64,000 nt of DNA from Blastocatellia bacterium (GCA_016705245.1 JADIYM010000004.1:62001-126000); one strand, 5' to 3'; numbered from the stretch's first letter, positions 44,846 through 54,125 are shown. Program-made: numbers and translations. Notes: a model not told the origin generated them from the letters alone.

Positions 44846-46354
44846 ATGGTGGACCTTCCTGACTTTGTTGCGCAGTATCTCGAGACGGCCGTCGTAGCTA
44901 CGAGGCTGCCGGCGTGGCTCCACATCGCGCGCGATGGCGCTTTGGTTGACTGCGGAGGACCGCTCGGCGTCTATGGCATCGAGGTAATGGCTCCAGGTGA
45001 CCGCGTCGCGCAAATCGTGCCGTTTCTCGAGGGTCTGTTGCCGCTGGACGACGCGCTCACGCTACCGTGCGTTTCGATGGGAACCGGATTTCCCGCCGAC
45101 GTGCACTTCATCCCGAGCACCGACGGCGACTGGGTGTTGCTGCTTGACGCCTCGTCGGATGCCATCCTTCGCGGGCTCGTCCAACAGCGCTCGAACGATC
45201 TGAATCTGCTCAAGGCGCGGCACGCTGCTCTCGACGTCCGAGCGCCGGCGATGCGTGACGTGCCATCCACGCTGGCTGCGGTTCTAGGAGCCCTCGTCAT
45301 CGAGGAGGAGCGGGATGGACTGCTCGTGGCCATCGGAAAGCCGCCCCTCTGGATCGAGCGCTACATGCGTTTCGAGACGACTGCGTCCGGAGCCGATGTG
45401 GTCAGCAGGTTCGCGTTCCTCGAGGCGTTTCTCGTCGATGCGCGCGATTTCTGGGATGGCGGTGAGGGCACGGTCCTCGAGGGGGGAACGTGGGACGAAA
45501 CGGATGACGAAGGGATCGACGCGAGTCTGGACGCAACGGCGGTTCACGTGGACGGTCGACGATTCCTCGTCGTTCGCCACGTGGACGAATCGCGCGACGA
45601 GCGGCGGCGCGTGATCCAGCGCGCCCGCGAGGTCAGTCTGGATCTCGACCGTCTGAAGAAAGACGCTCAACAGCGCGAGGTTCTCTTTCATTGCATCGTT
45701 CACGACCTGACTGGTCCGCTGACGAGCATCAAGGCAATCTTCTCGGTGCTGGAGCGCGAGTCACTTCCGCCCACGATGACTCGCCTTGTCGAGATCGGTG
45801 CGCGTCAGACCTCGAGACAGGAGGAGCTGATCCGGGAGATGCTGGCGGTTTTTGCCGCTGAACGCCGCGTCTTCGACCGCGCGTCGTTCGATCCAGCGAC
45901 GGCGCCTGACGCGGTGGCGTGCGCCCGCACGGTCGTGGACGCGCTGGCCCCGGCGGCGCAATCAAAAGGCGTCGATCTGGAAATCGAGCCTGAGCTCGCC
46001 GCGGATGGCCCGGGACTGCGCGTGATCGGTGACCGTCTTCAGCTCGAGCGAGTGATCTCGAACCTTGTCGAGAATGCCATTCGCCACTCGCCGGCCGAGA
46101 GCCGAATCACGGTGCGACTGAAGGCGGATGCCGCCGAGGTCCGCATCGAGGTTGACGACGAAGGATCGGGCGTGCCGGAGGACGTCGCGCCATCCATCTT
46201 CCGACGCCTGACGCAGGGACGAGGCGAACGCGGAAAAGCTGGGCTCGGACTGTATTTCGTCCGCATTACTGTCGAGCGTTGGGGTGGGCGGGTCGGATTC
46301 GAGGCCCGACCGGCGGGCGGCACGCGTTTCTGGCTGACGCTGCCGAAGGTGTGA
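44846..46354 (+). CDS. Cytoplasmic sensor histidine kinase
   Basis: 502 residues, 3 bp after the GTPase gene. No TM segment. The first 270 residues form an unassigned sensor region of two alpha/beta parts (LPAWLHIARDGALVDCGGPL; FLVVRHVDESRDERRR), PAS-like in pattern. The H-box is LFHCIVHDLTGPLTSIKAI, N-box VISNLVENAIRHSP, G1 VDDEGSGVPED and G2 GKAGLGLYFVRI. Catalytically complete. Likely phosphate partners are the HPt protein at the head of the run and the receiver protein encoded just downstream on the other strand. Confidence 0.9.
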   Translation: MVDLPDFVAQYLETAVVATRLPAWLHIARDGALVDCGGPLGVYGIEVMAPGDRVAQIVPFLEGLLPLDDALTLPCVSMGTGFPADVHFIPSTDGDWVLLLDASSDAILRGLVQQRSNDLNLLKARHAALDVRAPAMRDVPSTLAAVLGALVIEEERDGLLVAIGKPPLWIERYMRFETTASGADVVSRFAFLEAFLVDARDFWDGGEGTVLEGGTWDETDDEGIDASLDATAVHVDGRRFLVVRHVDESRDERRRVIQRAREVSLDLDRLKKDAQQREVLFHCIVHDLTGPLTSIKAIFSVLERESLPPTMTRLVEIGARQTSRQEELIREMLAVFAAERRVFDRASFDPATAPDAVACARTVVDALAPAAQSKGVDLEIEPELAADGPGLRVIGDRLQLERVISNLVENAIRHSPAESRITVRLKADAAEVRIEVDDEGSGVPEDVAPSIFRRLTQGRGERGKAGLGLYFVRITVERWGGRVGFEARPAGGTRFWLTLPKV

Positions 46355-46361
46355 TGCGAGC

Positions 46362-46514
46362 GGTCCCCGTTTTTCGAGCCGCGAGCGGTAGCGAGCGTCC
46401 CACGACCGGTCGTACGCTTCCGATCACTTCCGTCCTTCCGCAACGACGAATCTGCGGATTCAGCCACCGTCCGTGGGACGCTCGCTACCGCTCGCGGCTC
46501 GAGGAACGGGGACC
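46362..46514. repeat. MITE-like element, copy 2 (153 bp)
   Basis: Terminal inverted repeats of about 43 bp with two mismatches: GGTCCCCGTTTTTCGAGCCG at the left, its complement ending at 46514 on the right. Inner sequence is the reverse complement of that of copy 1 (26265-26416). Starts 7 bp after the kinase stop, so it may also end transcription. Confidence 0.75.
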
Positions 46515-46561
46515 CTGTTGAGCGTCTGCCCGCCCAGCCCTGGACTCGACCTCGAGCCACG

Positions 46562-46942
46562 CTACTTCGGCGGCAACTCCACCCCGAGTGCCGCTCGAAC
46601 TTCGTCACCGAGTGTCACAGGATCAAACGGTTTCGAGAGCACGGCAACAGCACCGAGCGCCAGCAATCGCTCGATGTCGGTTTCCGCCGGGCTCGCCGTC
46701 ATGAAGATGACGGGGAGCCCCGCCGTGGCAGGATCCTCGTTCAGCCGCTCGAGGACGGCAGGGCCATCGGCCGAGGGCATCACGACGTCGAGCAGAATGA
46801 CGTCCGGGACATCTACCCTCGCGATCTCGATGGCTTCGTCGGCCGTCGCGGCTTCACGAACCGTCATCCCGCCGAACCGCTCGAGTCCGAGCGCAGCCAG
46901 ATATCGGATGTCCGGTTCGTCATCGAGGATGAGGATCTTCAC
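46562..46942 (-). CDS. Stand-alone response regulator receiver protein
   Basis: 126 residues, receiver domain only. Acidic pair ILDDEPD, phosphoacceptor Asp in PDVILLDVVMPSADGPAV, Thr/Ser in IFMTASPAE and Lys in LSKPFDP. No output domain, so it acts by protein contact or as a phosphate shuttle or sink. It converges on the kinase gene, which makes the HPt-GTPase-kinase locus its most likely partner. Confidence 0.9.
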   Translation of the reverse strand: MKILILDDEPDIRYLAALGLERFGGMTVREAATADEAIEIARVDVPDVILLDVVMPSADGPAVLERLNEDPATAGLPVIFMTASPAETDIERLLALGAVAVLSKPFDPVTLGDEVRAALGVELPPK

Positions 46943-47416
46943 GGCTTGAGTTCCATTCGTCGCTGCAGTCTAAGGCCTCGGGACCTATCCACCGCACGAC
47001 GGCGCGACGGATTATCGAGGCTTCTCGGGCGTGGCTCTCCCGAGACTGTTCTCGGTCGTCCGTGTTGGGCGGTTGCAATTCGCGTGCGCGTCGCCTCCTG
47101 AAAGCGACGGTACGCCGCAAGTCATTGCGACGAGATCACTTCCGACCGTCCAGTCCGGTGCATCCCGGATTGGCCGCACGGCTGCTGATTCCCCGTGTCC
47201 GGGAATCCGGACAGGACGATTCCGCGGCTCCGAAACCTGCGGTTTCATCGCGGTACTCAAGTCTTTGACTGATCCGAGTAAAAAGAATTTGAAGCGCGAA
47301 GTGGGCGTGCAGACGCAAGTCGAGCGTATCCAGTTGACTTCGCGACACTTGCGCCTGCTCGGCCGCGCTGCGGCACTGGTGAATTCTCTGGCACTGCGCT
47401 TGCCACTCTGCTGCCT
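46943..47416. other. Gap with no convincing gene
   Basis: One open frame (47031-47420, plus) exists but has an even, shadow-like composition and no ribosome-binding site. A locally A+T-richer patch, TTGACTGATCCGAG then AAAAAGAATTTGAAG (47264-47293), could be a promoter for the downstream gene. Confidence 0.35.
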
Positions 47417-48079
47417 GTGAGAACCGATCGACTCGAAACCTCCGGCATCGCGCTTCTGGGAGCTTCCATCGTGCTCCTCTCGGTCGCGTGGATTGCGGCC
47501 GTATCGGCTGAGCCCACGACTCTCAGCGACGAGCGTGTCGAGGCGGCGCGGGTAATCGAGATCGCCATTCAGGCGCGCGCTGCCGGTCGTCCGGAACAGG
47601 CGGACGTCCTTCTCACATCGCTCGTGGCTCGCGCATCGTCGCCCGGCCAGACGCACGGCAACGCTCCGGACCGAACACACCTCGCCGACAATCCATACGC
47701 GTCGCCGGCATGGGCGCCGACAGCTGGCGCCGTCTGCGGCGCCTTCGGATTGATTGCGGTGGCGGAAGCAGCTCGGCGTCGTCGAGCGGCTGTCAATCTC
47801 ATCGCAACGGAGCTTGGACAGACGAATCACGGCAACGACCCGCGGGCGCTCGTGGGCGGGCTCGCGCGACTGCGCGCGGAGCGCGCCACCGCCCAGTTGC
47901 AGTTGCAGAAGGCGATCGCCCGACTCGACGTGGCGGAGTCGCCGCTCCCGGTTCCGGTGCGCGAGTCTTGCGCTGCCGGCCCCCGGCCGGATGAATCGAA
48001 CGACGCCGCCCCCCGCCACCTCGACACATACGGACGAATCCTCGAGATCACGCCCATCGAGTCGGATCGATCCGGCTGA
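47417..48079 (+). CDS. Hypothetical protein with two hydrophobic segments
   Basis: 220 residues, GTG start. TM-like segments are GIALLGASIVLLSVAWIAAV near the N-terminus and TAGAVCGAFGLIAVAEAARR near residue 105. Between them lies a helical repeat-like stretch (VIEIAIQARAAGRPEQADVL). The tail is Pro/Asp-rich. No family recognised; the amphipathic pattern makes a real protein more likely than not. Confidence 0.5.
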   Translation: MRTDRLETSGIALLGASIVLLSVAWIAAVSAEPTTLSDERVEAARVIEIAIQARAAGRPEQADVLLTSLVARASSPGQTHGNAPDRTHLADNPYASPAWAPTAGAVCGAFGLIAVAEAARRRRAAVNLIATELGQTNHGNDPRALVGGLARLRAERATAQLQLQKAIARLDVAESPLPVPVRESCAAGPRPDESNDAAPRHLDTYGRILEITPIESDRSG

Positions 48080-48130
48080 ACGCGAGACGACGTCGGGCCG
48101 CCGCACGGACCGAGTCTGTATGATGGCGCC

Positions 48131-49393
48131 GTGTCGAGACTTCCCGTCGTCATCATCGGCGCAGGCGCGGCCGGACTCATGGCCGCAATTTCGTCAGCCC
48201 GGGCCGGCGCTGCGACGCAGCTACTCGACCGCCGCCGCAAGGTCGGCGCGAAGATCCTCATGTCTGGCGGCACCCGGTGCAACGTGACGAACCAGGCCGT
48301 CTCGGAACGCGACTTCAATGCGTCGTCATCGCCATTCGTGCGCAACGTGTTGAAACAGTTCTCTCCCGAGCAGGCGAGAGCGTTCTTCGCCGAGGTGGGA
48401 GTCGAGCTCAAGCTCGAGCCAACGGGCAAGTACTTTCCCGTCAGCGACTCGGCAACGGACGTCCTGGCCGGATTGCTTCGCTCAGTCGACGCGGAGCGCG
48501 TCGAGCTTCACCGGGAATCGCTGGTTACCGGCGTCGAACGATATGAAACCGGGTTGGTGGTCAGGACTTCCACCGGGAGTTTTCCCGCTGCGGCCGTCGT
48601 GATCGCGACCGGGGGGCTTTCGTATCCCGAGACGGGAAGCGACGGAATCGGATACCGAATCGCCGCGCAGCTCGGACACTCGATCGTGCGGACGTCAGCG
48701 GCCCTCACTCCGCTCATCGCATCGCCGGCGCTTCACGCATCGCTGTCGGGTCTCTCCGTGAACGCCGAATTGAGGGTAGTCTCGCGAACGAAAACATAGG
48801 CGACGCGGAGCGGATCGCTCCTCTTCACGCACACAGGCTACAGCGGTCCTGTCGCGCTCGACATCAGCAGGCACTGGGAGCGGACGTCCTGGGAAGACCC
48901 TGACGTCGAGATCCGGGGGTCTTTCGGTCAGGGTCGATCGCGCGACGAGGTCGGAGAATACGTGCTGTCCGAGGCCGGACGAGCGCCTCGACGCCACGTC
49001 GCGAATCTGCTGGCCGAGTTCGTGCCGATTCGACTTGCCGACATCCTGATGCACTCGTCGGGAGTGGAGCCGGGCACGATGCTCGCGACACTTGGGCGCG
49101 ACGCGAGACTAAGGCTCATTCGGAACCTCACGGACTTTCGGCTCCCTGTGCAATGCGTAGCCGGATACGGAAAGGCCGAGGTCACGGCCGGCGGCGTGCC
49201 GCTTGGCGAGGTGGTCGCCAGATCCATGGCGTCGAAGGTTGTCGACGGCGTGTATTTCGCAGGCGAGATTCTCGACGTCGACGGATACATTGGCGGGTAC
49301 AACTTTCAGTGGGCCTGGTCGAGCGGCTGGGTTGCCGGCGCTGCCGCCGCTCGACACGCACTTGCGATACAGCCACCTGATGCGGGTCCCTAG
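48131..49393 (+). CDS. BaiN/HI0933-type flavoprotein with an internal TAG
   Basis: About 420 residues. N-terminal FAD site VVIIGAGAAGLMAAISSARAG, then GAKILMSGGTRCNVTN, and the C-terminal AGEILDVDGYIGGYNFQWAW, all hallmarks of the HI0933/BaiN/RdsA family. A TAG at 48797-48799 interrupts the frame between VVSRTKT and ATRSGSLLFTHTGYSGPVAL, and both halves are in the same frame. Either a nonsense change or two cancelling indels (AATAGC read as ATAGGC) would explain it. Members reduce substrates such as bile-acid intermediates; here the substrate is unknown. The stop overlaps the stop of the convergent PepSY gene. Confidence 0.78.
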
Positions 49394-49920
49394 CTCTGGT
49401 CTTCTTTTGCCGTCGTCTTTTTCTTCTTCCCTCTGGAGTACGGAAGCCAGAACATCCATAGGCCGGTTGCCCAAAGCACGAAGAGTCCAAATCCGCTGGG
49501 CAGGAACAGTCCGAGCTTCGACCAGTCACCCGCGAAAAACGAGCCGTCGTGAATAGACTCGATGAGCTCCGATCGGCGATATGCGACCTGAAGCACATCT
49601 CCGGTGCCGAGATCGACCTGGACCTCCCAGCCGCTGTGCAGCCAGACCTTCGCCATCCCGCGGCTCGGTCGCACGTCGAGACGGTTCACGTCGTGCCAGC
49701 CGCTGACGCCCAGCCCAGTCACGCCCTGAACACTCGCAAGCACGTCGTCCAGTCCGATGACGGGGGTCGTTCCGGTACCCTTCATCTCGGCGGGCTGTAC
49801 CCAGCTCCAGTGCTTCTTGACCTGGAGGAACAGTCCACTCCCGATGATCACCAGGATCGGCACGGCTACGGCAATGCTGGCCCAGTGGTGAACTCTCCTG
49901 TTCAGCAGGTTGAAACGCAC
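49390..49920 (-). CDS. PepSY-domain membrane protein
   Basis: 176 residues from GTG 49920, chosen because GGGGGAG lies just upstream. TM1 is HHWASIAVAVPILVIIGSGLFL, followed by a periplasmic PepSY-like part (VIGLDDVLASVQGV; WEVQVDLGTGDVLQ). A C-terminal TM (LFVLWATGLWMFWLPY) and a Lys-rich tail complete it. This is the reduced PepSY_TM layout seen in proteins linked to metal or haem reduction and flavin transfer. An upstream in-frame ATG (49998) is possible but has no good ribosome-binding site. Confidence 0.75.
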   Translation of the reverse strand: MRFNLLNRRVHHWASIAVAVPILVIIGSGLFLQVKKHWSWVQPAEMKGTGTTPVIGLDDVLASVQGVTGLGVSGWHDVNRLDVRPSRGMAKVWLHSGWEVQVDLGTGDVLQVAYRRSELIESIHDGSFFAGDWSKLGLFLPSGFGLFVLWATGLWMFWLPYSRGKKKKTTAKEDQS

Positions 49921-50080
49921 GGACTCCCCCTTGTAATAACCTCGTCGTTCGCCTGCCGAAGCGCTAGCGGTGCTCGCCCGCGACTGGCGTTCAGGCATTG
50001 TTCGCACTGTAGAGCGAAGGGTCAAGTGCGGCCTCATCGCGGGTTACAGCCTTGGACTTTGGTTGGGCTAGACTCTCGGA

Positions 50081-50623
50081 ATGTCGAGATACATCGCCTT
50101 CCTGCGGGCCGTGAACGTCGGTGGACGCATCGTGAAGATGGCCGCGCTGCGCTCGATCTTCGAGGAGCTGGGCTATCAGCAGGTCTCGACCTTCATCGCG
50201 AGCGGCAACGTCATCTTTGAAACGCGATCCGCAGCCGCTTTGACTCTCGAGCGCAGGATCGAGAGCAAGCTGCGCGAAGCGCTTGGATTTGACGTCGCGA
50301 CGATGCTTCGAACGGATGCCGAGGTCGCCGCCGTCGCCGCGTACGAACCGTTCGAGGGGAGTGACGAGGTAGTGGCCGGAAGGACGCACGTCGGCTTTCT
50401 TTCGACGACGCTGTCCGATCCGGCTCGCATCGCGATTGACGGGATGGAGACGGACTTCGACTCGTTTCACGTGAACGGGCGCGAGGTCTATTGGAGGTGT
50501 TCGGTCAAGATCGGCGAGTCGAAGTTCTCGAATGTGAAGTTCGAGAAGGCGACCGGCACGAAGGTGACGTTCCGAAACGTCACGACGGTACGAAAGCTCT
50601 CGGCGTTGTATCCGCCCGGATGA
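50081..50623 (+). CDS. DUF1697 family protein
   Basis: 180 residues. N-terminus MSRYIAFLRAVNVGGRIVKM and FIASGNVIFETR are diagnostic of DUF1697, and the C-terminal NVTTVRKLSALYPPG resembles the usual RNWNTV-x-KL ending (here RNVTTVRKL). These are small cytosolic alpha/beta proteins of unknown function. Single gene. Confidence 0.88.
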   Translation: MSRYIAFLRAVNVGGRIVKMAALRSIFEELGYQQVSTFIASGNVIFETRSAAALTLERRIESKLREALGFDVATMLRTDAEVAAVAAYEPFEGSDEVVAGRTHVGFLSTTLSDPARIAIDGMETDFDSFHVNGREVYWRCSVKIGESKFSNVKFEKATGTKVTFRNVTTVRKLSALYPPG

Positions 50624-50660
50624 TTGACGGCGGATTGCCACGACGGCGCAGGTATCGGTA

Positions 50661-50733
50661 CCGCTAGCGGTAGCGAGCAGGACCTGCGGACGGTCGTCCG
50701 CGACGCAACTCATGACCGAGCGCATAGAGAGCG
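50661..50733. repeat. 73-bp repeat, copy 1
   Basis: Contains GCGGTAGCGAGCAGG, CTGCGGACGGTCGTCCGCGA and TCATGACCGAGCGCATAGA. A near-identical copy in the same orientation lies at 54889-54960. Confidence 0.7.
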
Positions 50734-50809
50734 TGTCGATCCACGAGTCTGGGCGATCATGGCGCCGCTCATCACCAGGGCGCCGAGGATTCCCCAGAAG
50801 AGCGCGTGT

Positions 50810-51622
50810 TCATGATGTCGCCCGGGCGCGTAGCGCCTCGATCTCCAGCCGCAGCGCGCGCAACTCATCGACAATCAGCCGCGTGTGCGCTTCGCCCTCG
50901 CCCTTGAGGTCATCGGCGACTTGCGACTGCATCGCATTGACGACCACGGCGATAAACAGGTTCAAGACCATGAACGTTGCGATGAGCAGGTAGATCACGA
51001 AGAAGACCCAGGCAAATGGCGACTGTTCCATCACGCCGCGCGCAATATCGGGCCAGCCTTCCACCGTCATCACCTGGAACAGCGTGAACATCGACTTGCC
51101 GAGATGGCCGAAGTGGTCCGGCGCAATGGCACCGAACAGTTTCGTGGCCATGACTGCCGACACGTAGAGCACGAGCGTCATCAGGCCGATGATCGACGCC
51201 ATGCCCGGTAACGCGGTGAGCAGGGCGCCAACCACTCCGCGCATCGACGGCACCAGTGAAACCAGCCGCAACACGCGTAGCACGCGCAGGGAACGCAGGA
51301 CCGAAAACGCGCCGCCCGCTGGAACCAGCGCAATCCCCACGACGACGAAATCGAATACGCGCCACGGGTCGTGGAAGAAGCGGCTGCGGTAGACGTAGAA
51401 GCGCGACAGCAATTCGACAACGAAGACGCCGAGTACCGTTCGGTCGAATGCATACAGCACATCGCCGAAGCGTGCGACGACCTGTGGAGAGGTTTCGATT
51501 CCCAGAGTGACGGCATTTACGACGATCAGCGTGATCATCGCTTTTTCAAAGCGCCGATTCTCGATGAAGCTGCGGACTCGGTCGCGCTGGCTTGGCCTGT
51601 CACCCGAGGTGGAGGTGCTCAT
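50810..51622 (-). CDS. Bacterial voltage-gated cation channel (NaChBac-like)
   Basis: 270 residues, six TM helices. S1 starts FEKAMITLIVVNAVTLGIE. The S4 voltage sensor has regularly spaced Arg (SVLRSLRVLRVLRLVSLVP). The pore helix and filter are FTLFQVMTVEGWPDIARGVM, where NaChBac has TLESW: the filter Glu is kept, Ser becomes Gly and the next residue is Trp-Pro. S6 is IYLLIATFMVLNLFIAVVVNAMQ, followed by an acidic then helical C-terminal tail (VDELRALRLEIEALRARA), likely the tetramer coiled coil. Sodium selectivity is inferred from the single-Glu filter. Confidence 0.92.
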   Translation of the reverse strand: MSTSTSGDRPSQRDRVRSFIENRRFEKAMITLIVVNAVTLGIETSPQVVARFGDVLYAFDRTVLGVFVVELLSRFYVYRSRFFHDPWRVFDFVVVGIALVPAGGAFSVLRSLRVLRVLRLVSLVPSMRGVVGALLTALPGMASIIGLMTLVLYVSAVMATKLFGAIAPDHFGHLGKSMFTLFQVMTVEGWPDIARGVMEQSPFAWVFFVIYLLIATFMVLNLFIAVVVNAMQSQVADDLKGEGEAHTRLIVDELRALRLEIEALRARATS

Positions 51623-51721
51623 CGTAGGAGGCCCAGCCTTTGAATGGATGACTCTGCAGAATCGTCCGCAACGGACCTCTCCGGCTCGCCGCGTGCCATT
51701 CCAAATCGTGATCTGTGGTCA

Positions 51722-52288
51722 TCAAGCATCGAGCGCCTCGACGATGAACTCGAGAACGTCGTGCTCCCCGGCACTGAGGCCTTCGCGGCCGGTCGCCGAC
51801 TCGCGCGACGCAGTCGCGACTCGCGTGCAGTTGTCCACGATGGATCGCACGCTCTCGGCCCGGGTGCCGCCGGGCATTGCGTCAAGCGACGCCCTTATTG
51901 CCGCCAGACTGCTCTCGAAGTAGCCGCGGGGCAGCGGCTGCTCGATCCATTCGGTGAGTACCTCGTAGGCTCGGCTTCCGTATTGGATGCCGCCTCGTTG
52001 GGCGAGACCCTGAATGAGGTTGCGTTCGCGCCCGCTCATCCCACCCTCGGTCCACGCTACGTGCACGACCGGCACGAAGTGAAGGAGCAGTACCGTTTCG
52101 GGAGTGAATCCGAGGTCGCCAAGTGTTTCCAGCGCGGCATCGTCGGTGATACCGATTGCGCCTCGGAGTGCGTCGATGTTCTCGAGGCGACTCGCCGATC
52201 GCGGCTGCACGTCTGCCGTATCTCGGCGCTCTGCTCTGCCGTTGGTTCGACTTCGTGAAGGCCTCGGCGACCTTTTCTGCGGTTTCAT
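51722..52288 (-). CDS. Hypothetical protein, weakly TerB-like
   Basis: 188 residues from the ATG with GGAGG upstream. After a basic disordered start (KPQKRSPRPSRSRTNGRAER) comes a helical domain: GITDDAALETLGDLGFTPET, LLLHFVPVVHVAWTEGGMSG, ERNLIQGLAQRGG, and AGEHDVLEFIVEALDA. The W-T-E-G-G and closing helix pattern resemble TerB/DjlA-like bundles, but the match is weak. Cytosolic, function unknown. Confidence 0.6.
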   Translation of the reverse strand: MKPQKRSPRPSRSRTNGRAERRDTADVQPRSASRLENIDALRGAIGITDDAALETLGDLGFTPETVLLLHFVPVVHVAWTEGGMSGRERNLIQGLAQRGGIQYGSRAYEVLTEWIEQPLPRGYFESSLAAIRASLDAMPGGTRAESVRSIVDNCTRVATASRESATGREGLSAGEHDVLEFIVEALDA

Positions 52289-52311
52289 GATTATCCTCCG
52301 TTCTTTGACGA

Positions 52312-53420
52312 CTATGCGATTGGCTCTCGGCCACCCGCCTGGGCACATTGCGCTCCAGAGAAGGTCCCGCTCACCAGGAGCCCAAGAAGCGTTGCGGCAA
52401 GCGGTTCCGGTCCGTCCGAAACGATGTCCGTGACGAGGCAACCCAGAGTCCCTCGAAAGAGGGTTGCCGCGTCTCGACATGTCTGGGCGTCCTTTCCGCA
52501 TGGCTGAGGGAGACAGCAACTACTGGCCGTTGCGTGACGGCCTCGAGTACGCGCATGTGTCGCGACAGGACCGCCAATCCGAACGTGTCCTCCGCCGAGA
52601 TGGACTCGTGCGCCGGGGCGTGCTGGAGCACGACAGCATCGGGCCGGGCCGTCGTCAGGAGCTCGAGGTCGCACGGATGCGCGGGATCGAGGAGCCCGCC
52701 TCGCCCTTCCAGAACGAGCACGTCCGGCGAGGCCGTCGCGCACGCGGCGAGCATCGTGGCCTCCAGCTCTCCGGCCACGTACCCCTGCGGCACGCTGTCG
52801 AGAATCGTCGTGTGCGCAATGCCCTGAAACCATGCGAGCTGGCTCGTGCCAATCAGTTCGGCCCGAACCCCTGCCCGACGAAACGACTGCATCAGACGGA
52901 CGGCCGTAATGATCTTTCCACCAACGGCGTTCGTGCCGACGACGGCCACTCTGAAGACGCGCAATTCCTCCACCTGGCCCGTGTACTGCGTGTTCGAACC
53001 GCCGGCCATTGGTCTGCCAACACTGCGCATTCGAGCGCCACTCAGCATCGCGATACCCGGAAACTCGGCATCGTCGTGCAGGTATGGTCGCAGCGCGCTG
53101 TCGACGTGCATCCCGAGCCGCAGTGCTTCCGCGATCGACTTGCGGAACCGCGGCTCGAGTCTGCCGTCGTCGGGGTCAAGGCCGACGACGAAGTAGTCGG
53201 GTTGATTGCCGAGTCGGTCGATCGCCTGACGAACGCTTTCGAAGACAGGAACGTCGCTGGCCACGCCTTCGACGACCGCTCCCGCCCTCAGGCCGCAGTG
53301 CTGACTGTCGATCACGCCAACGACCTCGTAGCGTTCCCCGAGCCTGACGAGCGTATTCGCGGTCTTTCCCCGGGGCGTTCCGAACGCCCCTTCGCAGAAA
53401 ACCAATGCGGTTCCGTCCAC
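52312..53420 (-). CDS. DUF1611 (P-loop, DgcN-like) family protein (frameshifted)
   Basis: About 369 residues when joined. The N-terminal Rossmann-like part starts VDGTALVFCEGAFGTPRGKT; the central P-loop region includes VVGTNAVGGKIITAVRLM with Lys after Gly-Gly, and LEGRGGLLDPAHP. The frame shifts near 52500: adding one G (GCGGGAAAG) gives SHAGKDAQTC and joins CLVTDIVSDGPEPLAATLLG, which ends at 52312. The DUF1611 family includes DgcN, which with a racemase or epimerase acts on D-amino acids. No such partner is adjacent, so the substrate is unknown. GTG 53420 was taken as start. Confidence 0.78.
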
Positions 53421-53431
53421 GACCTCTCGCC

Positions 53432-53692
53432 TCAACCGAAGTCGAACAAATCGCCGAGAAACGATTTGCGCCGCGGCTTGCCAGCCCGGTCGTACTTTTC
53501 TCCGCCGGACTGGTGACGGCGTGATTCGTATCTGTCGCCCGGTCCGGCGGTTTCCTCCATCGACGATCGCTCGACGATCTTGTCGAGCTCGCCGCGATCG
53601 AGCCACACGCCACGACATTTCGGGCAGTAGTCGATCTCCACACCGATTCTTTCCGACATCGTCAACTCAACAGCACATACCGGGCAGTTCAT
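53432..53692 (-). CDS. zf-TFIIB-type small zinc-ribbon protein
   Basis: 86 residues. CPVC at the start and CPKCRGVWLDRGELDKI form the two knuckles and the W-L-D-x-G-E-L signature of the zf-TFIIB family. A basic, Gly-rich stretch leads to FLGDLFDFG. Found beside many unrelated genes; probably a nucleic-acid or protein-binding adaptor. It starts upstream of the DUF1611 gene in the same direction, with 11 bp between them. Confidence 0.85.
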   Translation of the reverse strand: MNCPVCAVELTMSERIGVEIDYCPKCRGVWLDRGELDKIVERSSMEETAGPGDRYESRRHQSGGEKYDRAGKPRRKSFLGDLFDFG

Positions 53693-53966
53693 TTCCTCTC
53701 TCCCCCAGACGAAGCTCGTTTCCCGCAACGCGTCAAGTTATAGGCGCGATTCGTACCAATGACAAATAGGAAGTATTGACACGTTACATCGAAGAAACCG
53801 ATATATATGCCCGTCGCCATCGGTCAGCCTGCCTGCCTTGAGTCACTCCTGTGCCCGCACGCCGCGAGCGAACGATGTCGTGCAGAGGATGCGGGTGGGC
53901 ATCGCAACGTCACCGCCGACTTGCTGCGACTCATTCAAGGGCTCGCGCTCTTGAAGCCGCCCCCGA

Positions 53967-54125
53967 CTACGATCTGAGCTTCAGCAGCCCGTCGATCCTA
54001 AAGACTGCGTTGACGCTGCGACGTGCGATCTGGCAGCGGCGACATGCGTCGCACAGCTCGGTGAAACGCTGGTGCTGTTTGGTCACAAGGAACGGGACCC
54101 TGCGGATGTCTTTGCTCTCAGTCAT
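53967..54125 (-). pseudogene. Possible TniB-like transposition ATPase remnant
   Basis: From the ATG at 54125 the minus strand reads MTESKDIRRVPFLVTKQHQR then FTELCDACRR, which looks like the start of TniB/IstB-like transposition ATPases; there the next residues lead into a Walker A. Here the similarity stops after CRR, the Walker A is missing, and the frame ends at 53967. A truncated relic is the best reading. Confidence 0.35.

Noticed and set aside
47031..47420. 129-codon plus-strand open frame
   Set aside because: No ribosome-binding site, irregular Ser/Pro/Arg composition and no family similarity; left as intergenic.
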